Assembly (NCBI GenBank): GCA_963662175.1
Contig: OY759220.1
Coordinates: 45,170,136-45,234,135, forward strand
Length of the DNA: 64,000 bases
Reading direction: 5' to 3'
From: Aradus depressus
Lineage: Eukaryota; Arthropoda; Insecta; Hemiptera; Aradidae
The notes below the pieces were generated by a model. It did not search any database. It was not told the origin of the DNA and saw only the letters and a list, made by a program, of their open reading frames with translations. Both the position numbers and the translations under genes were made by a program. This document shows, piece by piece, positions 57,816 to 64,000 of the stretch (positions are counted from its first letter, which is position 1; each line of letters opens with the position of its first letter).

Positions 57816-58504
57816 CTAAAAAAAAAAAATCATTATAAATAAAATTGTAAAGAGGTGGTGGTGGTATGAACTTTGGGTATTTTTGAAAACTATTTTGGTT
57901 TCATTCGTTTCAGGCAAATTTCAAAATCACTGAAAAGGGAGACAGAAAAAAAAAACATGCGTGCGGTTGACACGCGGTAGAAGTGAAATCTTCAGAAAAC
58001 GAAACTGCGAGAGAAAGAGACGAATGCAGTATCAGGAGTGGGATAATTATAGGGTTGGACTTGAAAAATAAAATAAAACTGGTTTATTTAATATATTGTC
58101 TAATTTCACTAACTATATATCTAGCCTTTTAACCAGTAAACCAGTTTTATTTTATTTTTCAAGTCCATTTGAATTATTTCACAATATCTCTGCAATAATG
58201 TCAGTTTTCAATTATAGGGTTTATTTATTATAATATTGGTACCAAGTTTAAAAATTATTTTAAATTTTATTATTCAAACTCCATGTTTTTAATTTCAACA
58301 AATGAGTGGCTTATGGTAACTAAAGTATGAAATAAATGTTTCCTTAATAAGTTCTTAAGTTTCACCATGGTTTGCGGGTTCGAATCCCGTCCGGGAGTGA
58401 GTTTTATTTCGTAGATAGAACTCCCTCCCGGGGCCATGGATGTCTTAAATAATTATATACAACACATTGACATGGCTAATATGCACCGTACATAAAGCCA
58501 AAAG

Positions 58505-58541
<37 letters not shown>

Positions 58542-61500
58542 AAAAAAATTCACAATTCCAAACTTTTTGGAGGGAGAGGAGGAGGCGATGGAATTTTTCA
58601 TGATTATCTTTTTTGTGTCGCAAGACTAGAGAAGAAGCATTATCGCCAACTTTTTTTCTCTTCACTTTCAGTTACAAGAAGTCTATGTTAGTAATTCAAA
58701 AAGATGACTAAATAAAACAATATATATATATATATATATAGATAAGGCAATAGTGTCGCTTTTTCGTTTCATCGAGTTTCAAATCACAACGGTGCTAAAG
58801 AAGTTTTCACTTCAAAAAAAATCATTATAAATAAAATTGTAAAGAGGTGGTATGATCTTTGGGTATTTTTGAAAACTATTTTGGTTTTATTCGTTTCAGG
58901 CAAATTTCAAAATCACTGAAAAGGGAGAAGGGTGTTTATGGACAAAGAAAAAAATTATTTCCCATTTTCTCGGTAAATATTTATCATGTGAGAAAAAATT
59001 ACGGAATGAATATGAGAGATTAGAATCACAATTAAACAAAATTAGTGTGTTGATAAACATTACTTAAAATAGACATTGTAGCAAGTTAAAAATTGAACCT
59101 GACTTACAATGAATACATTACTAAACGTTAAAATTAAATATTGATACATTGTTAGCCATAAACATGAACGTACTCTAATGCAAATTAAAATTAACTATGA
59201 ATACATTACTAAATAGAAACATTAATAATCATGGAAATAGACAAATAGGCGGAACATAATAAAGAGTAAACATTAAACTGACTGTTCATTTTTTAACTTG
59301 TTACAATGTCTATTTTAACGTTCAGTAATGTTTATCAACACATTAATTTTGTTTGTGATTCTAATCTTGATTCTCCCCCCCACCATGTTTGTAGGCCCTG
59401 ATGATGATACAAAATATATCGAAACGTTGGCGTTTGAATAGTGTTGCCTGTTTTCTTCCATCTTTGACTGACCCTCAATATTCCTACAATTATTTTTAAT
59501 ATATTATATTTTATTAATAAGTCAGCATGTAGAAGAAAATGAGGATGGAAGTTATGTAACTCACCGCAGGGCTGTCAGTGGGCTTACGAAACTTGGCGCT
59601 ATCTTCCTAACTCAGTTAAATAAATTATAGAACAGTAAATTACTAGTTGGTTATAGAAAAATAATTTTTTGAGAATTTAATAAAAGTGAGAAGTTAGTAG
59701 ATCGGCCACGGCAACCCTGCTTTTATTTATTTTTTCTTACTTTCCCATAAATAGTTTAGGGGAATTTATGTAATCGGTTAGAAATTCGATGTTGATTTTT
59801 CACCAGAATTTTACATTAATTTCCAAATCCCTAAATCCAAAAATGTGAAGAACAGAAAATGACTGACCATTATTGAGCTGAGTTTACGAAGCTCTTTCTT
59901 AGGCGACTCATGTATTTCGTTGTACTCGTACTTCTCCTAAACCCCTTTACCGATCACATTGAAATTTCCCACGATGGTAGTGGACACGGTGACGATGGTT
60001 TACTACTAAAAAAATCTGAAATCGAACATACCACGGAGAAATAATCACCGAAAAACGAAATCCCCATTGAAATCAATTGAGAGACAAAATTCTCGCGCAA
60101 AATAGAATTTTTCTATTTCAAATGTAAAAATCCGGGCAAAGCTCTTTTCGGTTTACCATCGGACACCACTTTTTTTGAGCCGTTTTTTTCCGTGTTCTAA
60201 TGTACAAACTTCGACTTTTTTTTCGATAAAAATATTCTTCAACATACAAAGAACACATAGTAAAAAGAATTTTGTGCAAAAACAGCTGTTGTTGTCTACA
60301 AAAAGGCTAGAAAAAATCCATTGAATTCAATTGAAATCTATTTAAAGTATTAATATATTCATAAAGAACATACAAGGTGAGAAACTGATAATTATTAAAA
60401 CATTAACTGAGTTTTTTTATACAGATATACCTGACAGCTCAGTTTTTGCAAACAGCAGAATGTATTTCACACCTAGTATTTTGAGATATAATGAATATAA
60501 GGGCACGAAATTTTATAAATGGCTCCAGAGCCCCGTAAGGACACTTATTGATGTTCAGATAAATTGAGCGTAGGTAAAGTGAAAGGGAAAGGGGGCCTTA
60601 AACACTATAATAACTGAAAACTGACATTATTGCAGAGATATTGTGAAATAATTCAAATGAACTTGAAAGAAATAAAACTTGTTTTTTATGGTGTTGTCTA
60701 ATTTCACCAACTATATTTACATGGGAGTACTTTCGGTATTTCTACCATCCTCAGCCAAAAGCATAAGTCTTATCTCTTATGCTTTTGGCTGAGGATGGTA
60801 GAAATACCGAAAGTACTCCCATGTAAATATAGTTGGTGAAATTAGACAATACCATAAATAAACAAGTTTTATTTCTTTCAAGTTCACTATAATAACTGCC
60901 TCATTGATGGATCGACATGAAATTTTGTATGAATATTCAAAAGTATGAGAGCTATCCATTTTGAAACGCATCGGTGGATTGCTTTTAGGGGGAGAGAGCA
61001 AATAATTCGAGGTGGGTTAGTACATTGTCGGTGATTTACAGACTTCTTCTTTTAGTTGACTTTATTGCCTCTCAGTAAAGTAACTAAAGTGAGACAGTAT
61101 CCATACAAACGGACTATAAATAAAGTACTGTTGTCATATCTTTCAGTATCAGTGGCTACTGGTCGAGTACTGTGGGCGAGCGCTTTCGATGTGAAGACAT
61201 CATCTTCAAGCCACTGTTAATGTTGTACTGTTGTAGTACATGGTGCTCTATACAAAGGTATGACAACAGTAAAATATTTACTGGCGGAACTAACCCCTTA
61301 GATTATATACCATAAATAAAGTAAGTTACAGTAAGGCCAACCTCACATTAGGCATTTCCGAAGCGACGCGACTGATACTCAAGTATCAGCCATTTGAGTT
61401 GCCTGTGGGTATGATACCCGTAGGCAACTTTTCTCCCCACACTGAGGAAACTGTGCAGCGACTAGGATCTCTTCAGTCTCCATCTAGCCGTGGCGAGAAG

Positions 61501-62924
61501 CTGAGTTGTTCACCATGTCAAGTGAAGATTCTTCAAGTGATGAAGATGTCGTTGTGTCTTATTATTATTATTATAGAAAAAGGAAAATCCGAAGATTATG
61601 GCGCCATCCTTACATCGAAAGGAATGTTAACTTCAGATTATTTGTTGGTGCTAAAGAGCTGGAAAAATCGGATTGCAAGTTCGTAGCATTCTGCCGAATG
61701 ACGAAAGAATCATTCCTACACTTGATTGGCATTGTTTCTCCATCCATAAGACAGAGGAACACACAAATGCGGGAATGTGTGAGTGCAGAAGAAAGAATCT
61801 TGATCACGTAAAGGTAAGTAATTTATGGAATAAATAAGTAATTTATTAAATTTTTATTTAAGATTAATTACATTAGTGGTATTTCATCACGCTCATCTAA
61901 AATAGTTTCTGAAAGCAATTGTGAAAAAGACATTGGTCCACGGCTTTTGGGATCAATTCCATCTTCACTGTGCTCTGCGGAAATAGATGGCTCCATTTGA
62001 TGAGGTGTGGCGATATGGGGTTCACTAGCCATGGCGAGGCGACGCAGGAGACTCAAGGGATGGGCGACCTTCCTAGCAGGTCGCTTGAGACTGGTAGGAT
62101 ACGGATAGGATACGCGTCTCCTGGGAATGGCGTCGTTTGTGTCTCCCCACCACTCAACATAGGAAGTGACTTCTAAGATACCCTCAAGATACTTGAGTAT
62201 CAGTCGGAATTGCCTAATGTGAGGTTGGCCTAATAAGTTACCTGAGCAATGTTTGTCGTCTGGTACTGAAAGGCAGAACGGGCCAGATCCATTTCTATGG
62301 GAAACAAACTTTGCCCACTCAGCATCGTTTTGGCTTCTTCGTAGAATTTAGCAAATGCTTTGACAAATCTGAAAAATATAATTACAACTTTGTTATTTTA
62401 ACGAAGTAAATAAAAGTACTCAGGAAATCTATATTAAGGTTATTTCACAAATTGTACAACAAAACTTAAACGATGAGTTTTAAAAGCGATTGTTGTAGCT
62501 AGAAACTGTGAAATAGGGGCACAGAAATTGGAACATTGAAAACTGATCTAGAATTGAGGGTATTTTTCAGCGTCAGGGGCTTGAGCAGAAGCCACGTCAG
62601 ACTGTCTGAAATCATGATAGGTCCTACATAATCAAGTATACCTATCAACTTTCCTAGGTTCCACTTACTCTAAAAATGGACCGTTTCCTCCATTATTTCC
62701 TTATTAATTTTCTGCAGACATGAACACTTTTTTTTTTTATTTTTAAGTAGTTAATAACAAAAATTTATTATTATCTGATAAATATTATTAAATGAGCTCA
62801 CTTGTGTAACTGCTGGGCGATATCTTGAACATGTTTGTTGTCCAGAAGCTCCAGTTTCACCAAAACATCGGACCTAAGTCGGGCGAACTTGGCGCGGGCT
62901 TCTTGTCGACATCGCAGGATCAAC
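57546..62924 (-). CDS. PICK1: Probable PICK1 (C-terminal three exons; 5' part outside window)
   Basis: PICK1 is a cytosolic scaffold with an N-terminal PDZ domain and a curved membrane-binding AH/BAR domain, acting in receptor and vesicle traffic. Joining 62924-62802, 62368-62242 and 57815-57546 gives 520 nt in one phase-consistent frame ending in TAA. The first two exons read LILRCRQEARAKFARLRSD, KLELLDNKHVQDIAQQL, FVKAFAKFYEEAKTML and LFPIEMDLARSAFQY. This is the order of the last AH/BAR helices in PICK1, where KLELLD.KHV.DI..QL and FPIE.DLA are characteristic. The last exon is strongly acidic, as in PICK1 tails, and ends with a short poly-Gln and a Ser/Leu segment. Another AH-domain protein (arfaptin, ICA69) fits less well. 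The gene is convergent with DBR1. Confidence 0.78.
57826..57943. repeat. Intronic direct repeat, copy 1
   Basis: ATCATTATAAATAAAATTGT to CACTGAAAAGGGAGA recurs at 58818-58928. This copy starts only about ten bases from the PICK1 terminal exon and includes part of its T-rich acceptor tract. Confidence 0.88.
58057..58166. repeat. Palindromic fold-back sequence
   Basis: GGACTTGAAAAATAAAATAA and following bases return inverted at 58130-58166. The middle TATTGTCTAATTTCACTAAC is shared with the palindrome at 60658-60886, so it belongs to the same fold-back family. Confidence 0.75.
58366..58537 (+). mobile_element. tRNA-derived SINE with poly(A), 5'-truncated
   Basis: It starts within the tRNA-like B box (GCGGGTTCGAATCCCGTCC), continues CTCCCTCCCGGGGCCATGGA, ACACATTGACATGGCTAATA and CACCGTACATAAAGCC, and ends in about 34 A. 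Its 3' part matches the minus-strand insertion at 40570-40757. It differs from the (CCTAA)n SINE. Confidence 0.78.
58722..58740. repeat. (TA)n microsatellite
   Basis: A short alternating TA run in the PICK1 intron. Confidence 0.85.
58818..58928. repeat. Intronic direct repeat, copy 2
   Basis: Partner of 57826-57943, about 990 bp away, with a shortened GGTGGT run. No AG acceptor or exon copy follows it on the minus strand. Confidence 0.88.
59005..59425. repeat. Fold-back element with hammerhead-like core on one side
   Basis: AGATTAGAATCACAATTAAA to GTAGCAAGTTAAAAA (59012-59090) returns inverted at 59292-59370. Just right of it, 59398-59425 holds CTGATGA, a GATA/TATC stem and GAAAC. The loop region has repeated ATGAATACATTACTAAA blocks. 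It is likely a Penelope-related terminal repeat. Confidence 0.6.
59398..59425 (+). ncRNA. Hammerhead-ribozyme-like core
   Basis: CTGATGA, then T, then GATA-CAAAATA-TATC as stem II, then GAAAC. This fits the hammerhead core pattern well. The sequences on either side do not obviously form stem I, so it may be a dead copy. Confidence 0.38.
59461..60657. other. PICK1 intron with decayed M1-like repeats
   Basis: M1-like remnants are recognisable near 60475-60620 (GATATAATGAATATAAGGGC, GCACGAAATTTTATAAATGG, GTAAGGACACTTATTGATG, AAGGGAAAGGGGGCC). Weaker ones lie near 59760-59880. No gene seen. Confidence 0.5.
60658..60886. repeat. Near-perfect palindrome with two hammerhead-like cores
   Basis: Arms 60658-60767 and 60776-60886 are inverted copies separated by 8 bp. 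Differences are few, for example ACACCATAAAAAAC against ATACCATAAATAAAC. Each arm has CTGAGGA, a GGTA-GAAA-TACC stem and GAAAG (60731-60754 minus, 60789-60812 plus). It resembles the inverted arms of the Penelope-like fragment at 50373-50928. Confidence 0.9.
60890..61020 (+). repeat. M1-like dispersed repeat
   Basis: ATAATAACTGCCTCATTGAT, GGATCGACATGAAATTTTGT, then GAGCTATCC, CGCATCGGTGG and GGGGGAGAGAGCAAATAATTC follow the block order of satellite M1. It sits directly right of the palindrome. Confidence 0.72.
61095..61300. repeat. Penelope-like terminal repeat candidate
   Basis: ACTGTTGTCATATCTT and its inverted partner TATGACAACAGTAAA border a segment. Its minus strand has TTGAAGA, a GATGT-CTTC-ACATC stem and GAAAG. 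This is a degenerate version of the hammerhead-like core found in the other fold-back elements. Confidence 0.45.
61506..61811 (+). pseudogene. Truncated Harbinger transposase N-terminus
   Basis: A 101-codon frame with an acidic Ser start, RKRKIRRLWRHPYIERN, LFVGAKELEKSDCKFVAFCR, MTKESFLHLIGIVSPSIRQ and MRECVSAEERILIT. It stops where the DDE nuclease should begin. Copy 1 has the same region with a different end. Confidence 0.72.
61868..62032 (-). pseudogene. Possible second-protein remnant of the Harbinger element
   Basis: A minus-strand frame reads MASEPHIATPHQMEPSISAE and ends with LLSETILDERDEIPLM. Harbinger elements carry a second, Myb/MADF-like protein often encoded opposite to the transposase, and this could be its C-terminus. 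No domain is recognisable. Confidence 0.3.
62242..62368 (-). CDS. PICK1: PICK1 exon, last AH/BAR helix
   Basis: The minus-strand acceptor TTTTTCAG and donor GTAACT border 127 nt. It encodes (K)FVKAFAKFYEEAKTMLSGQS, LFPIEMDLARSAFQYQTTNI and AQ, in phase 0 at the end. A Harbinger-like element begins 12 bases into the next intron. Confidence 0.82.
62369..62801. other. PICK1 intron
   Basis: No repeat or gene recognised, apart from a T-rich run near 62730-62740. Confidence 0.55.
62802..62924 (-). CDS. PICK1: PICK1 exon, AH/BAR helix with KLELLD motif
   Basis: The minus-strand acceptor GTTGTCTTCTCCAG and donor GTGAGC border 123 nt. It encodes LILRCRQEARAKFARLRSD and VLVKLELLDNKHVQDIAQQL plus a split Lys codon completed by the next exon. 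Earlier exons, with the PDZ domain, lie beyond 64000. Confidence 0.82.
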
Positions 62925-64000
62925 CTGGAGAAGACAACAAAATAAATATTTGGTGGAGACCAGTTGTAACTTCAATAGTGGAAGGTGTTGATGCAACACT
63001 TCAATCTACTTACTATCTACTAACATGTATTTTTTACGAGTTGACGCTTCGCCCATCTTCTAATAACCAACTATGAGTTTAAGATAACCAACCATAGTAT
63101 AATTACAAATATTGTTAATAATACACTCATCATCAAAAGTATTGCAACACCTAGATATTTCTGTAAATAATTACTTCCGAAAACGTCCTCTTCCTTTGGA
63201 ATAGTCTCCCGTAGTGAATAAGTGGTTAAATGCAGTTATCTCGTGAATGATTCCTCAAATAAGTAGATTAAGTTGATTAGCCGAGAACATACACAATTTT
63301 ATGAGATATCAAGAAACCCACATCTTTAAAATTCCGAAAATATTAGAGTTCTGAGCTCCCAACTTCTTCACAGTGAGCAGATGGCTTTGGAGATGATCTC
63401 AGTACACTCAACTCATTTTGTCCATTTTACGACTTAACAACTTATTCCCTGTGTCCATAGATGTACAAAAGTCTATAATGAGATTCAGAATCCCATGAGA
63501 AAATTTTTTGAATTTCAGTCCAATCAGCTAAAAGGAATCGAGGGATGAGAGAGGGCTTAACCCAAAAACTGTAATAACTAAAAAGCAAATGTTTGAGAGA
63601 TTTTAAGAACAATATCAGAGCGATGCGGATCGGTGCCTATAGAATGTTTCCCTTAAGTATCGATATAAAACAATGAGGAGTCGCAGAAGGGAAAAGAAAT
63701 GGTGAAACTATTCTCTACTTAGTCAAATAGGGTGGGGTATCAACTTGAACATTGTAATGGCGTAAAGAAAATCAAGGATCTACAGGCATAATAACATTAA
63801 AATAACTTTAAAACTAGGTATGCAATGCATTCTGCTAATTGCAAATATTGAGCGGAGCCGTGACTCAAATCGCCTATACCTTGAACTTTAAATTCATTAG
63901 CGGTCACTCGCTTAGCTTACGCCGCGAGCTCCCTCCATGCGACAAAACGTGGTTATCGTCAAGGAATATACTTTATTTACGAAAAAATAAGGTCTTCCAA
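62925..64000. other. PICK1 intron, partial
   Basis: At 63125-63160, ACTCATCATCAAAAGTATTG resembles the terminus of Tc1/mariner-type elements. Near 63510-63600 an M1-like remnant is seen (AATTTCAGTCCAATCAGC, GAGAGGGCTTAACCCAAAAA, CTGTAATAACTAAAAAGC). No coding exon was recognised up to the window end. Confidence 0.5.

Larger units (their letters stand above)
61335..62230 (+). mobile_element. PIF/Harbinger non-autonomous element, copy 2
   Basis: It shares its termini with the copy at 47021-47685, is flanked by TAA (61332-61334, 62231-62233), and is 896 bp. The plus strand at 61506-61811 encodes the same truncated transposase start but continues further to MRECVSAEERILIT before a stop. The right end lacks the GCGTCGCTTC part of the terminal repeat. 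It contains about 230 bp missing from copy 1, so the two copies are independent deletion derivatives. It lies in the PICK1 intron, in the opposite orientation to the gene. Confidence 0.87.

Noticed and set aside
58369..58400. tRNA gene (GGGTTCGAATCCC)
   Set aside because: Only the T-arm part remains, followed by a SINE body and poly(A).
63850..63960. Possible extra PICK1 exon
   Set aside because: The GC-richer stretch has no frame resembling PICK1 and no convincing splice pair on the minus strand.

Overview
This is a eukaryotic, most likely arthropod, window. The genes are intron-split with GT-AG borders. Retroposons and DNA transposons are dense, and one SINE ends in a (CCTAA)n tail, the same unit as the TTAGG telomere repeat of many arthropods. 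I cannot name the species. There is no sign of bacterial organisation.

Region 1 (1-32613) is one uninterrupted satellite array. It is built from a 144-bp G-rich module (M1) and a roughly 357-bp module (M2), combined as 2xM1+M2 (645 bp) or 4xM1+M2 (934-935 bp). These units are nested in a higher-order repeat of 3943 bp that recurs three times almost unchanged (10387-22215). Open frames inside the array are by-products of module lengths divisible by three, not genes.

Region 2 (32840-49608, + strand) holds the last eight coding exons of DBR1, the RNA lariat debranching enzyme. All exon phases join correctly and give the C-terminal 353 residues. The N-terminal exons lie upstream of the window, so the satellite array fills a DBR1 intron of at least 32.8 kb. 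The smaller introns carry nested PIF/Harbinger-like, pogo/Tigger-like and hAT-like remnants, a SINE that duplicated a splice donor, tandem duplications, and single diverged relatives of the satellite module.

Region 3 (49609-57545) is intergenic. It contains a Penelope-like fragment with inverted hammerhead-like motifs, several tRNA-derived SINE copies and other decayed repeats.

Region 4 (57546-62924, - strand) holds the last three coding exons of a probable PICK1 gene: the end of the AH/BAR domain and the acidic tail. A Harbinger-like element sits 12 bases inside one of its introns. The remainder to 64000 is PICK1 intron. DBR1 and PICK1 are convergent.

The recurring themes are (a) a satellite that appears to have grown from a dispersed repeat scattered through the same introns, (b) transposons landing within 20 bases of splice donors, three times in this window, and (c) a family of fold-back elements with CTGANGA/stem/GAAA cores.
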